Counted from the stretch's first letter, positions 29,701-38,655 are shown. The stretch is DNA of 64,000 bases from Colwellia sp. (GCA_013215295.1 JABSOZ010000010.1:124001-188000), one strand, 5' to 3'. Translations and numbers: made by a program. Notes: generated from the sequence alone by a model not told the origin.

Positions 29701-30894
29701 ATTAAATAGCTTACAAGTATTATTGGTTTGATTAATAAAATTTAATCCTTTTCCCTTTGCACCTAGCCACATATTATTATGTGAATCTAAGAGTAAAGCA
29801 TGGTTTTCATTGCTCGCATTACACTCGGAATTATTATTTTTACGGCGATATAAATCAACGTAACTACTAGTGCTGTATGTCAGTTTATTAATACCTACTA
29901 ACGTGCCCAGCCAAATGTTTCCGATATTATCTGAAAAAGCGCTAAAAACATTATTTGAATTCAGCTCAGAACCTTGATTTTGGCTGTTGTTGAGATGTAT
30001 GATTTCTTTCGTTTTTGGGTCTATGATCATCAACCCATTAATTTTACTACCAATTATGAGGTTCTGGTTATGCGTGTATTTTACTGTATAAATAAGTGAC
30101 GCGAGTAGCTTATCTGAAGAGTATAAAGATCCAATCGACCTGTTTTGATCAAACCTAATTAAACCTAAATTAGTACCAAGTAATAAATTGTCGTTTAATT
30201 TTAAAATACTATATATAGTTAATGATTTTTGATTATTGGAAGATAGATTCACTTTATGGTGAGTTATTCGTTTGTTTGTAAATGAATAACTACTTAATCC
30301 ATTTTTTGTACCAATCCATAAGTTTTTGTCTGTGGCTTGATACAAACTTCGAATTTGATTACTCGATATTCTTAAGGGACTTTTTGCTGCTTTATGGAAA
30401 TGCGAAACAGTGTTATTACCTGTTGAATTTCGTTCTACTTTGAACAAACCGTTATTTCTTGTGCCTACCCAAATGTTACTTCTGTTGTCTTCTAGTAAGT
30501 CTAATATTACCAAAGAAGAGTTTTTGTTTTCTAATTCAACTTTGTGGAACGTTTCACTCTTCTCGTCGTATTTCAACAAACGTTTATTTGTACCTACCCA
30601 AAGTTTATTATTACTATCGAGTAATAACGATTTTACCTCTAGTGGCGGGTTACCATTAATCGATTGAAGCGAGTATTTTTTGACGTTCAAACCATCGAAG
30701 CGAAACAGTCCAGTATTTGAGGCAAACCAAATAAAACCATGCGAATCTTGTGTAATAGCTTTAACACTTTGCTGTTCGCGAATTTTTGATGTGGTAAAGT
30801 TAATTACGTTGTAAGTCTTTTTTAGTGAACTGGCTAAAAGAACACTGCTGTTTAGCTGTAAAATACAAAACAATATTATACAAAGTTTTAACAT
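26713..30894 (-). CDS. hybrid two-component system protein (propeller sensor, kinase, receiver, AraC output)
   Basis: 1393 aa, the full HTCS layout known mainly from Bacteroidetes. Signal peptide (1-22); about 14 reg_prop repeats forming two beta-propellers (residues ~30-680, with repeated NLWLGT, NIWLGT, GLFRFD); a Y_Y_Y domain (~725-800); a transmembrane segment (~803-825); HisKA with His862 in SHEFRTPLT; HATPase (VVNLLSNAIKYTPNGG, DTGIGIP, GAGIGLAL); receiver with Asp1175 in LIISDIMMPILDG; C-terminal AraC-type HTH ending in SYFSKCFKSEYGYTPSDF. It should sense a periplasmic ligand and act directly on DNA. No polysaccharide-use genes are adjacent, so ligand and target are unknown. A small secreted protein lies 26 bases upstream. 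Confidence 0.92.
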   Translation of the reverse strand: MLKLCIILFCILQLNSSVLLASSLKKTYNVINFTTSKIREQQSVKAITQDSHGFIWFASNTGLFRFDGLNVKKYSLQSINGNPPLEVKSLLLDSNNKLWVGTNKRLLKYDEKSETFHKVELENKNSSLVILDLLEDNRSNIWVGTRNNGLFKVERNSTGNNTVSHFHKAAKSPLRISSNQIRSLYQATDKNLWIGTKNGLSSYSFTNKRITHHKVNLSSNNQKSLTIYSILKLNDNLLLGTNLGLIRFDQNRSIGSLYSSDKLLASLIYTVKYTHNQNLIIGSKINGLMIIDPKTKEIIHLNNSQNQGSELNSNNVFSAFSDNIGNIWLGTLVGINKLTYSTSSYVDLYRRKNNNSECNASNENHALLLDSHNNMWLGAKGKGLNFINQTNNTCKLFNEKNINLPNIAFQLIMDIEEDLQGNIWIASFNEGLIKYNPQTEKFSQLNFSDVEKKQIIQHGKIMDIVIDKDNNLLLGMVDHGLVKYNQSLNTLELFGKDIAKKLERHKVTVKSIEKIDETLWLGTTYSGLISYQPSTGQIKSYLSNNKSLRIVTMAQDNEQNIWLGTKGYGIFKFLPKTGEYINYQAKDGLTDNDVFDIQVDNNNIPWIGTYNGLSTFNQSTSSFTNYYEKDGMQSNDSSLGSFFDSKTGDLWLGGMNGINRINTNTLTKKDESSSLYLTSLKINGENVAVSNDKKTSPLKENIISAQQLTLTHKENNFAFNFANINYLNTDKLSYQYRLAGYDQWSDVARENLSANYTNIPAGEYQFQVRVTGNSGLWDGDETNIALIILPPWWLTTFALIIYLLLILTFIYLVIHFRTQALRNKADELERSVQRRTIELAQEKEKVEKLLEQKNEEFANLSHEFRTPLTLILGTSSQLLTSGMEDKQLNRIEIIKRNGYRLLRMVDQLLNIETFRVKAISQKSLQYTGNIIRQLVDAFIDLALEKGIKLQVINIEDIDFELVDDALEKIVVNLLSNAIKYTPNGGSITLETKRTLNNELYLQIVDTGIGIPSNQLDSVFEKYKRVLSKESEQITGAGIGLALIKELIISHSGSISLTSELGSGTTITVLLPIINEGKEKQQSNVKPKNEQIDNIVAMELMSLTQQTTLSPIKDSASILSSAQDEKIRILIIEDNPDMNQYMADCLANDYIVLSAYDGLEGVNLAINEVPDLIISDIMMPILDGYQATQKIRENSVTNHIPIILLTSRHDLESKLKGWHHQVDEYLTKPFNVEELKIRIENLLAIRNLLKRRNNQKALKSPHIEQGLLDKLIDTASVEQINKQDVFIEKLNQTLEKQHTDTSTTVNTVAKAMAMSERQLFRKLKSVLGVTPTDYLRRFRLEKACLLLAQGQSAINTAFDSGFSSQSYFSKCFKSEYGYTPSDFQKQLLVEEPLP

Positions 30895-30920
30895 GATATT
30901 AGGGTTATCCGAAATGGCTA

Positions 30921-31163
30921 TTAATCATCCGGATCTTCTGTCGTTGGATCAGTAGCAATTGGATCCGTTTCATATTTCACATCATAATTTAGTTCCCTCT
31001 CTTTAATAACAGGCACTATGCTAATACAATTTTTATCACTGCTACAAAAGCTAATAACGTCAATTATACTAGGTAAAGTCACTTGTTCTTGAATGGGAGT
31101 ATCTGCAAAGCTTATTGTGCTAATAAAAAAAGTGGCGAATAAAGAGTATTTAGCTATTTTCAT
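30921..31163 (-). CDS. small exported protein next to HTCS gene
   Basis: 80 aa: signal peptide MKIAKYSLFATFFISTISFA, then a ~60-residue mature part with two Cys (FCSSDKNCISIV) that could form a disulfide loop, and a very acidic Thr/Pro/Asp tail (TDPIATDPTTEDPDD). It is on the same strand and 26 bases before the HTCS gene, so co-transcribed. Family not recognised. It could be an accessory or ligand of the periplasmic sensor (inference from position only). Confidence 0.6.
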   Translation of the reverse strand: MKIAKYSLFATFFISTISFADTPIQEQVTLPSIIDVISFCSSDKNCISIVPVIKERELNYDVKYETDPIATDPTTEDPDD

Positions 31164-31856
31164 TATAATTATCCTATTGTAGGAGCTTTATTTAAGCTGC
31201 CGAATTAAATTATTTATTATTATTTTTGATAAAATAGTTTTCTAAACTATATAGTACAAAAGTCTGATTACTTCTAACGTTTAACATTCTATATCTTTAT
31301 TATTAACATTGCATATTTTAATAATCAACTTGTAAAGCTATCAGTGTCATTTGAATATTGACACAAAAACACAGGAATCAATTTATTACTAATATTAATT
31401 TTAACGGAGTGTGGTGAAAAAATGGGTGACATATTACATGATAATCAATTTAAAAAAGGTAGAAAATATTAAGTCAATATCCTGTAACGTTATTTAGGGA
31501 TCGCGTCATAAAATATAAACTTAATATTTCTACCTAAAACTCTAGAGAGGCAAACAAAACTTCATCTCTGTATTAAGAATTAAAGTATGTAAACAATGAA
31601 ACTATAATGAGATATTAAATAATTGGCTATCAATTTTAAGACAGGTGTTTGTATTTTTTCGCCAATTCTCCTATAAAACATAGTTTTTGTGCATATTTGT
31701 GCTTAAAAATATTCATTACTAAATTTGGCAGTATTTAACAATATTTTGGCAGGTTTATAGTAGCTATAAATAGGCAGTATTATTATATTTTAAGGAATAA
31801 ATAAGCGATGTCTTTTTACGTAACTTTGTAAACTTATCATAAAGAGTGATTACACT
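31164..31856. other. AT-rich intergenic region, no gene seen
   Basis: 693 bases with no credible gene. It holds the promoter area of the small exported protein/HTCS pair, an inverted repeat with arms at 31458-31473 and 31520-31534 (GGTAGAAAATATTAAG / CTTAATATTTCTACC), and three GGCAG boxes at 31727, 31748 and 31773 just before the acyl-AMP-ligase fragment. The size and composition suggest a decayed region. Confidence 0.6.
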
Positions 31857-32516
31857 ATGCCTAAAACAATTATTGAATACTTACATCATCATGTAGCAAT
31901 TAAACCTAATGATGTTGCATTTAGTTTCCTGCCTTCTAAAACAGAACCCTTGACTGAATTGACCTTTATAGAGTTTTGGTCAGAAGCTTTATCCGTAGCT
32001 AATTTTTTAAAAAGTAAAGTACAAACAGGGGATAAGGTCTTATTACTTTATCCACCGAATATTGACTATGTCGTTACTTTTTATGGTTGTCTTCTCGCTG
32101 GCGTTATTGCGGTACCGGCGCCTTTACCGAAAAATAATTCGACACAGGTTATTAATATAGTAAATGAATGTGATCCTGTGCTTGTATTAACGACATTAAG
32201 AGAAGTCACTGAAATTAAAACGTTCTGGAGTAAACAGAAAGATTTGATTAATCCGTTAAGTATTTTTACGTCGGATAATTCTGTGTCTCATTTAGGTGAT
32301 CTTGATGCTTTGATTGAATTAGATCCAGAAGCGCCTGCTTTCATACATTATTTTTCTGATACAAAGTATATGAATAAAGGAATAACGTTAACTCACAATG
32401 ATATTATTGAAAATGTGAAACATTTACCATTAATGTCTGCAGAAAAAACAGATGATATTTTTGTCGGATGGTTGCCATTCTTCAATGACATGGATTTGAT
32501 TGCACTTTGCTCATGA
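31857..32516 (+). pseudogene. truncated fatty-acyl-AMP ligase-like protein
   Basis: 219 aa matching only the N-terminal third of a FAAL/acyl-CoA synthetase (about 580 aa expected). AVPAPLPKN and GWLPFFNDMDLI correspond to the family motifs VPPxxP and SWLPLYHDMGLI. The phosphate-binding loop TSGSTGxPKG has decayed to YFSDTKYMNKG, and the protein ends right after the HDMGLI position. No remainder of the gene is seen before the TetR gene. It keeps an ATG and a weak ribosome site, so a small protein may still be made, but adenylation activity is very unlikely. Confidence 0.75.
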
Positions 32517-32536
32517 AAGTAAAGTTTACGTTTTTT

Positions 32537-32574
32537 CAACAATATTGATGTGGTTTTAGGCCATATCAATATTT
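32537..32574. terminator. bidirectional terminator hairpin
   Basis: Arms AATATTGATGTGG and CCATATCAATATT pair with one mismatch around TTTTAGG, followed by TATTTTATTT on the plus strand. Placed between two convergent genes, the acyl-AMP-ligase fragment and the TetR gene. Confidence 0.65.
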
Positions 32575-32586
32575 ATTTTATTTACA

Positions 32587-33252
32587 CTACGCGACCTCTG
32601 CAACTTCCAAGCAACGTTTACGATACATTGTACGCGCTTCTAAAAATTCAGGCATAGATGATTCAGTTATGTAAGGATGAATAATCACTAATATTTTCAA
32701 TACACCTTCGTAAAAAACAGCATCTGTAATTTCAATGTTTTTGTTTTGGGTTTGATAGAAACTTAACCAGAAGGTGTTAACCAAACGCAAGATACTAACA
32801 ATATCAGCCAAGTCTTCATCAGCAAACTTCATCATTCCAGTACTACGTAATGACAATAGCATTTCACTAACACGCGTTGCGATTGATGATTGAACATCAA
32901 CATACTTCTCATGTAATAAAGGATTTTTTGCTAACAAGACAGGAAGGTTACTGTAGAAAAAGCGGAATTTCATTAATGCTTGAAAAACGGCATCCATATA
33001 TAAAATAATTGTATCGAGAGGTTTTACATCAGGAGAAACAATAGGCACTGTTTCTAATAACAGGTTACGAGCATACTCTTCGTAGATGGAAAGAATGATG
33101 TCTTCTTTATTTCTAAAATGATAATACAAATTGCCCGGACTAATACTTAAATGCGCTGCAATATGATTTGTAGTTACGTTGCGCTCACCTTGATCATTGA
33201 AAAGCTCAATGCTGGCCTGAATAATTTTATCGCGGGTTTTCATTTTAGTCAC
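32587..33252 (-). CDS. TetR/AcrR family regulator
   Basis: 221 aa. The N-terminal HTH is RDKIIQASIELFNDQGERNVTTNHIAAHLSISPGNLYYHFRNKEDI (recognition part SPGNLYYHFRNK). The C-terminal ligand domain is hydrophobic and ends in Arg/Lys-rich sequence (RTMYRKRCLEVAEV). Met4 may be the true start. Divergent from coaD with a 160-base gap. The neighbouring truncated acyl-AMP ligase hints at a former link to acyl metabolism, but the ligand and targets are unknown. Confidence 0.85.
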   Translation of the reverse strand: MTKMKTRDKIIQASIELFNDQGERNVTTNHIAAHLSISPGNLYYHFRNKEDIILSIYEEYARNLLLETVPIVSPDVKPLDTIILYMDAVFQALMKFRFFYSNLPVLLAKNPLLHEKYVDVQSSIATRVSEMLLSLRSTGMMKFADEDLADIVSILRLVNTFWLSFYQTQNKNIEITDAVFYEGVLKILVIIHPYITESSMPEFLEARTMYRKRCLEVAEVA

Positions 33253-33334
33253 TTCTGTTTTATGCCATTGTCTTATTTTCCATCATACTATCAATATTGA
33301 ACTGACGGAAAGGCTTTTCGAGTAAATACTTTAA

Positions 33335-33889
<555 letters not shown>

Positions 33890-34021
33890 CGTTTATTATT
33901 ACTTAGGTTAACTTGATACAAAAAACAACAAAATTGTCTTATTATTAAACAATTAGCGTAGGGTTTGTACGTTACACTGTTCACATCTTATTTAATTTGA
34001 TAAAAATGATTGAGAGACATG

Positions 34022-34495
34022 ATGAAATTTACATTACTGATACTGTCGAGCTTAATTTTCATAACGGGCTGTTCACTTAATAACGGTTTGAGTGATAAAG
34101 AAAAAAATCTAGCTTTTCAAAATTACCTAACAATTAATAATATTGAGAATGTGAACAAAGTTACTACGTTCACCTTTCGAGGATGGAGTAGTCTGACGAA
34201 TGATTATTTAATATTATCTTCCTCGCGCAAGCGTCAATATTTAATTGAACTTGCAGGGTTTTGTTCGGAAATATCTTGGGCAAACACACTTATTATCAAC
34301 CGCTCAACAGGCGCCTCTTTGTATGCTCGATTTGACTCGGTTTCAACACCTAATGAACCTCGTATAAAGTGTATGATAAAAAGTATTTACCCAATCACTG
34401 AGCAGCAAAAAGATGAAATTAAAAAGCTGGCCAAACCAGAGAAAGAAAATTCAGCAGCGATAGGTGAACCTGAAAAAAATCAGCCAGATTCATAA
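34022..34495 (+). CDS. DUF6491-like lipoprotein
   Basis: About 158 aa from one of two adjacent ATGs (34019 or 34022); the open frame begins at TTG 34010. A lipoprotein signal (MKFTLLILSSLIFITGCS) ends in a clear lipobox. The mature domain has the DUF6491-like pattern: FRGWSSLTNDYLIL, RQYLIELAGFCSE, a second Cys in RIKCMIKSIYPI, and FDSV, consistent with a conserved disulfide. A charged, Lys/Glu-rich tail follows. Function unknown; probably an envelope protein. Monocistronic, between coaD and mutM. Confidence 0.7.
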   Translation: MKFTLLILSSLIFITGCSLNNGLSDKEKNLAFQNYLTINNIENVNKVTTFTFRGWSSLTNDYLILSSSRKRQYLIELAGFCSEISWANTLIINRSTGASLYARFDSVSTPNEPRIKCMIKSIYPITEQQKDEIKKLAKPEKENSAAIGEPEKNQPDS

Positions 34496-34530
34496 TGCAT
34501 TGAATCTAAGTTCTACTTTGGGAATGAGCT

Positions 34531-35346
34531 TTATTCAGTTTGGCAGCACGGACAAAAGACCGAGCTGCGATTGGATTGCCTAACTTCTTCTAGAATGGTT
34601 TGGCAGGTTTTACATTTCTTTCCTGCCCGGCCGTAAACTAATAACTCTTGCGCAAAATATCCTGGGCGACCATCAGCTTGCGTAAAATCCTTTAATGTTG
34701 TACCCCCTTGAGCAATCGCGGCGGTTAACACTGTTTTGATAATATCCGTAAGTTGATCAAAGCGTGCTTCAGAAATGGTACAAGCTAATACTGTCGGTAA
34801 AATTCCAGCTTTAAACAGCGCTTCATTGGCATAAATATTACCAACACCGACAACAACTGGGTTTGACATAAGGAAGGTCTTTATGGGCACCTTTCTATTC
34901 TTTGCTTTATTAAATAAGTAACCATAAGAGAAATTTTCACTCAATGGCTCTGGCCCCAATTTACTTAATAACCCACGTTCGTCAATATCATCTTTAAACC
35001 ATAAAACAGCACCGAAGCGTCGAGGATCATTCAAGCGTAATGCTTTACCGTGAGCGAAGACTAAATCGAAATGATCATGCTTAGCGACAGGGGTATTGTC
35101 ATTTATCACTCGAATAGTACCTGACATGCCTAAATGCAAAACTAAAGTTCCATGTGAGAACTTGATCAATAAATATTTAGATCTGCGTTCAACTGTGTGA
35201 ACGCTATGGCCAATCATGCTTTGCACGCTATCAGGAATAGGCCATCGTAACTTGGCATTACGGACAATGACCTGAGTGACGGTTTGCTTCAATATATGCG
35301 GGCTAATGCCTTGTCGGCAAACTTCTACTTCAGGTAACTCTGGCAT
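34531..35346 (-). CDS. mutM: formamidopyrimidine-DNA glycosylase
   Basis: 271 aa. Mature N terminus PELPEVE with the catalytic Pro2 and Glu3, the DPRRFGA segment, HxGMSG (LHLGMSGTIRV), and a C-terminal zinc finger CKTC...CPCC preceded by VYGRAG. It removes 8-oxoguanine and ring-opened purines and cuts the AP site. Followed on the same strand by no gene; upstream comes an ATP-grasp gene that interrupts the usual mutM-rpmG order. Confidence 0.97.
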   Translation of the reverse strand: MPELPEVEVCRQGISPHILKQTVTQVIVRNAKLRWPIPDSVQSMIGHSVHTVERRSKYLLIKFSHGTLVLHLGMSGTIRVINDNTPVAKHDHFDLVFAHGKALRLNDPRRFGAVLWFKDDIDERGLLSKLGPEPLSENFSYGYLFNKAKNRKVPIKTFLMSNPVVVGVGNIYANEALFKAGILPTVLACTISEARFDQLTDIIKTVLTAAIAQGGTTLKDFTQADGRPGYFAQELLVYGRAGKKCKTCQTILEEVRQSNRSSVFCPCCQTE

Positions 35347-35377
35347 AATAACTCTATACTTGATTCGTTTTTTAAAA

Positions 35378-36277
35378 TTACAGTGTTAATGACTGCATAC
35401 GATTAACAAAGGCTTGGGCAAAACGCGTTGCTGATTGTTCGTCCATATTAAAATACAATGAAGGTTCAATCAGTTCAGCCTCCATAAGCGCAAAACCTTG
35501 CTCACTACGCACAAAATCAACACGTGCATACAATGGCATGCCTATTTGTGCTTTAATGGCACTGAGCGTCTCTTCAGCATGATTTGTTAAACTTGTTTCA
35601 GGTGTTATTGCCGCTAAACGTCCACCGTGCTCTTCCTGTACACGAAAATCACTGTCTTTTGGTGTTTTCAAAATAGCGTGACTGTAAATACCATTGAAAT
35701 AAAAGAGTGAAAACTCACCTTCATTAATGACACTTTCCATAAAAGGCTGTACTAAAAACTCGCTAGTTGAAAATGCTTTTTCAAGTTGCGGAAAAAATGT
35801 TTGATAATTTTCTTTGGTTAACCAAAAAGTATTATCAGCATTTGCACTTATACGAGGTTTGATGACTAATTGATCAACTTTTAATTCAGCAAAATATTGA
35901 AACACGTGTTCCTGAGATAAATTTTCACGCCAAAGCGTTTTAACAATTTTTATACCATGGCTTTCTAATTCACGTAGATATTTTTTATCAATATTCCATT
36001 CAACAGTTTTTAAGCTGTTTTCAAGATGAGCACTCGATTGTTCAATCTTATTTAGCACTTTTAAAAATGCAGAGGCGTCGTCTTGGTAATCCCATGGTGA
36101 GCGAATTATAACGGCAGCATAGTCATTCCAGTTCACATTTTCATCGCGCCATGAAACCATGTGCATCTGCCAACCTAAAGTGAGTAAAGGTTGTTCAAAT
36201 AAGTTGTCGTATGCTTCGAAATCATCCAAGTTGTTCATGGTTAGAATAGCGCAGTGTTGTAATTTATTATTAGTCAT
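35378..36277 (-). CDS. ATP-grasp domain protein (RimK/DcsG-like)
   Basis: 299 aa ATP-grasp ligase. Visible parts: AVIIRSPWDYQDD near the N terminus, VIKPRISANADNTFWL for the ATP lysine loop, QPFMESVINEGEFSLFYF for the adenine-binding/Glu segment, and MEAELIEPSLYFN for the metal ligands. This subfamily includes DcsG, the cyclo-ligase of D-cycloserine synthesis, and uncharacterised amino-acid or peptide ligases. Reaction unknown here. It lies between mutM and a membrane-anchored hypothetical, in a position normally empty in the mutM-rpmG cluster. Confidence 0.75.
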   Translation of the reverse strand: MTNNKLQHCAILTMNNLDDFEAYDNLFEQPLLTLGWQMHMVSWRDENVNWNDYAAVIIRSPWDYQDDASAFLKVLNKIEQSSAHLENSLKTVEWNIDKKYLRELESHGIKIVKTLWRENLSQEHVFQYFAELKVDQLVIKPRISANADNTFWLTKENYQTFFPQLEKAFSTSEFLVQPFMESVINEGEFSLFYFNGIYSHAILKTPKDSDFRVQEEHGGRLAAITPETSLTNHAEETLSAIKAQIGMPLYARVDFVRSEQGFALMEAELIEPSLYFNMDEQSATRFAQAFVNRMQSLTL

Positions 36278-36317
36278 TGGTATGATCTTCCTATAGTCGT
36301 CGTGGAATAAGGATAGT

Positions 36318-36806
36318 TTAGCTTGCTAATATTTCATTTGGAATGAGTTGTGAAAATATAACAAGAGGGAAAGTTAACCATCTTTTTTGTTTTTCATTAA
36401 AAATAAGAAATTCATTGTTAGTAATAAATAAATTGAGTAATTGTGCTTCTGCTTCGCCTGCCAACTCAACAGAAATGACTAAAGCCATTTGGCGATCAAG
36501 CCCGGGTGGCTCAGAAACGATATCACCTTCTGTCTCATGCCAAGTTAACATCATTTGATCTAGTGCTTGTCCTGATATTTTTGCTGGCGTTGCTCGCCAC
36601 GTTCTTCCAATACGCTCAATAGATACTTGCTGATTAATCGCTAATGATAAAATAACGGCATGATCGGAAAATATAGTGTTCTGTTGGTCATCATTTGATG
36701 AGTATAGTTTTTTATTAGTGATGTTAATAACAATAATAAAAATCATCACTGAAAAGATGATGACATTGTTCCAACCTGTACGAGAAAGCTTCATGAAAAT
36801 CTTCAT
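36318..36806 (-). CDS. membrane-anchored hypothetical protein
   Basis: 162 aa. One N-terminal transmembrane segment (NVIIFSVMIFIIVINITN, about residues 13-30) and a soluble ~130-residue domain with IERIGRTWRATPAKISG and EAQLLNLFITNNEFLIFN. Not recognised. The segment is compatible with a single-pass inner-membrane protein with a periplasmic domain. It is upstream of the ATP-grasp gene by 40 bases and likely co-transcribed. Possible start also at Met5. Confidence 0.6.
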   Translation of the reverse strand: MKIFMKLSRTGWNNVIIFSVMIFIIVINITNKKLYSSNDDQQNTIFSDHAVILSLAINQQVSIERIGRTWRATPAKISGQALDQMMLTWHETEGDIVSEPPGLDRQMALVISVELAGEAEAQLLNLFITNNEFLIFNEKQKRWLTFPLVIFSQLIPNEILAS

Positions 36807-36848
36807 TAATAAGTAATAGAATAACGATGATACTAAATTTTAGGCAAT

Positions 36849-36876
36849 AAAAAACCCAGCAATTGCTGGGTTTTTC
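36849..36876 (-). terminator. intrinsic terminator of rpmB-rpmG
   Basis: CCCAGC-AATT-GCTGGG flanked by A-runs and T-runs on both sides. On the minus strand it is 17 bases past the rpmG stop and followed by T-rich sequence. Confidence 0.85.
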
Positions 36877-36892
36877 AAAACTAAAATTAAAA

Positions 36893-37048
36893 TTACTTAA
36901 TTTTAGCTTCTTTGTACATAACGTGCTGACGGATACGTGGATCAAATTTCTTGATCTCCATCTTTTCAGGCATAGTCTTTTTATTTTTATCTGTAGTATA
37001 AAAATGACCAGTACCGGCACTAGAAACTAAACGAATTTTATCGCGCAT
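36893..37048 (-). CDS. rpmG: 50S ribosomal protein L33
   Basis: 51 aa, starting [20 protein letters not shown] and ending [10 protein letters not shown]. It is the Cys-free form of L33, so zinc is not needed. An ATG at 37048 has AGAGGAAATTATT upstream. It is immediately followed by a strong terminator and preceded by rpmB, the standard order. Confidence 0.95.
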   Translation of the reverse strand: MRDKIRLVSSAGTGHFYTTDKNKKTMPEKMEIKKFDPRIRQHVMYKEAKIK

Positions 37049-37072
37049 AATAATTTCCTCTAAAAGTAGTTG

Positions 37073-37309
37073 TTAAACTTTTCCGCCACGGGCACGAATG
37101 TCAGTTAATACTACATCAATACCTTTCTTATCGATAATACGCATTCCTTTCGGAGTTAAACGTAATTTAACGAAACGGTTTTCACTCTCAACCCAAAAAC
37201 GGTGAGATTGAAGGTTTGGTAAAAAACGACGACGAGTCGCGTTTCTTGCATGTGAACGGTTGTTTCCAACCATTGGCACTTTGCCTGTTACTTGGCAAAC
37301 TTTAGACAT
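37073..37309 (-). CDS. rpmB: 50S ribosomal protein L28
   Basis: 78 aa, the usual length for the gammaproteobacterial protein, starting [20 protein letters not shown] and with the [12 protein letters not shown] signature. Component of the large ribosomal subunit. 24 bases upstream of rpmG in one operon. Confidence 0.97.
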   Translation of the reverse strand: MSKVCQVTGKVPMVGNNRSHARNATRRRFLPNLQSHRFWVESENRFVKLRLTPKGMRIIDKKGIDVVLTDIRARGGKV

Positions 37310-37554
37310 TCTGAGTACTCCAAAAATTAATTCCAGGTCGAACTATTATTCCTCAAGACCGTCGCCTCGAGATCCTGAAAAAGGTGGCATATTATAGTGA
37401 AACTGAAATATGAAAGCTAGTATTAATAATAAAAAACCATATATGAGTGCTATTCTCTTATTTTTCAGTGGATTAAGGTAAGTTTACTGACGGTTTTGAT
37501 GGTATTTAGTACTATATTCGTGGGGTTATTAAACAAATAAAGAAAATATTGTTT

Positions 37555-37935
37555 TTAATTTATACCTGAATCGAGTAGTTTTTTGAGTTTATCGTGTTGC
37601 TCTTCATCACAAAGTTCGTTTATTAAAATACGAATAATATGAGATTTAGCTAAATTAGTATCTTTCGCGAGGTGTTGTAACTGATCAATAGCTTTTTCAC
37701 TGAGTGTGAAAGTCGCATGACGAAAAGGTTTATGAGTCTTTGTTTTTTTACTGACTAATTGTTCTTTCGCTGCGATGATTGCTTGTTCGATACCAACGTT
37801 TTTAGTGACTGAGCTATTGACAATTTCAGGGTGTCCTAACGCATAGTTTTCCGCGTCAGCAATAAACTCATCAACAGTGAAATTCCTTTTTTTTTGATTT
37901 CCTTTTTTCGACTTTTTTAGATCAGTTAAACTCAT
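37555..37935 (-). CDS. ribbon-helix-helix protein paired with ParA
   Basis: 126 aa. The N-terminal 20 residues are Lys-rich and disordered (LKKSKKGNQKKR); the C-terminal ~45 residues look like a ribbon-helix-helix DNA-binding domain: beta strand RHATFTLSEKAI and helices QLQHLAKDTN and KSHIIRILINELC. The start ATG lies 14 bases inside the end of the ParA-like gene, so the two are translationally coupled. This is the layout of plasmid-type Ib partition modules (ParA/ParG), though the protein is longer than ParG. No centromere-like repeat was noticed. Confidence 0.65.
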   Translation of the reverse strand: MSLTDLKKSKKGNQKKRNFTVDEFIADAENYALGHPEIVNSSVTKNVGIEQAIIAAKEQLVSKKTKTHKPFRHATFTLSEKAIDQLQHLAKDTNLAKSHIIRILINELCDEEQHDKLKKLLDSGIN

Positions 37936-38590
37936 GTGAGTTGTCCGGTTTCATTGCTAATAATTCTTCAGCTATCGCAGTCATTTCAAGTGCTGCTTTG
38001 CCCTGAGGATCTATTTCTAATACTGAAGAGCCTTGTTCTTCGCTATCATCATAAACATTACGATTAAAGGTTACCGCGTTTAATACGTTAATACCATATG
38101 AGTGACAGACTTCTTTAGCTTCTAAAATTCGTTTGGCTTGATTAGGTAATGAAGGGCATTGTGTGATCACAAAAGAAGCGAGCATTTTCGGATTAACCAT
38201 TTTACACGTACTGAGCATGTCTTCCATGTGAGGAACTGTTTTTAAATCTCGGCGTTTAGGGCGAAGTGGAATAATAACATGGTCAGCAACCGACATCGCA
38301 GCACGTAGTGCTAAATTGTCTTGTCCACCACAATCGACAATAACATAATCATAATGTTGCATTAAACTGAGTAAATCGTTACGAATTTTACCGTATAATT
38401 GAATACAGTTTATCGCGGGTAAAGAGGGGTCTGTATTTCTGGCTTGTATCCAATCTGACGTTGTTCTTTGAGGGTCACAATCAACCATAAGTACTATAGC
38501 TTTTTTATCACGGGCAAAATAAACGGCTAAGTTTTGTGCCAAACAGCTCTTACCGCTACCACCTTTTTCACCACCAACTAAAATCATCAT
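37922..38590 (-). CDS. ParA-family ATPase
   Basis: About 222 aa from the ATG at 38590 (the frame is open to 38623, but the earlier codons are not conserved-looking). Deviant Walker A GGEKGGSGKS, switch I DCDPQRTTSDW, Walker B YVIVDCGGQDN. No N-terminal HTH, so it matches small type Ib ParA/ParF or MinD-like chromosomal positioning ATPases. It is in a tight group with an RHH protein (14-base overlap) and a PilZ-domain gene upstream, all between rpmB and radC. It may segregate an element or localise a protein complex (inference). Confidence 0.85.
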   Translation of the reverse strand: MMILVGGEKGGSGKSCLAQNLAVYFARDKKAIVLMVDCDPQRTTSDWIQARNTDPSLPAINCIQLYGKIRNDLLSLMQHYDYVIVDCGGQDNLALRAAMSVADHVIIPLRPKRRDLKTVPHMEDMLSTCKMVNPKMLASFVITQCPSLPNQAKRILEAKEVCHSYGINVLNAVTFNRNVYDDSEEQGSSVLEIDPQGKAALEMTAIAEELLAMKPDNSHEFN

Positions 38591-38655
38591 AATATAAAGT
38601 GTCCTTACCTCTTGTTGTAACATTAACGTCGAGAATTAATTATAGTGCAAATATT

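Noticed and set aside
31421-31471. 16-codon ORF with GGAG-type ribosome site in the AT-rich gap
   Set aside because: Too short, no domain or partner, and it overlaps one arm of an inverted repeat.
37310-37554. Possible parS-like centromere next to the ParA/RHH genes
   Set aside because: I see no tandem or inverted repeat array typical of partition sites in this gap.
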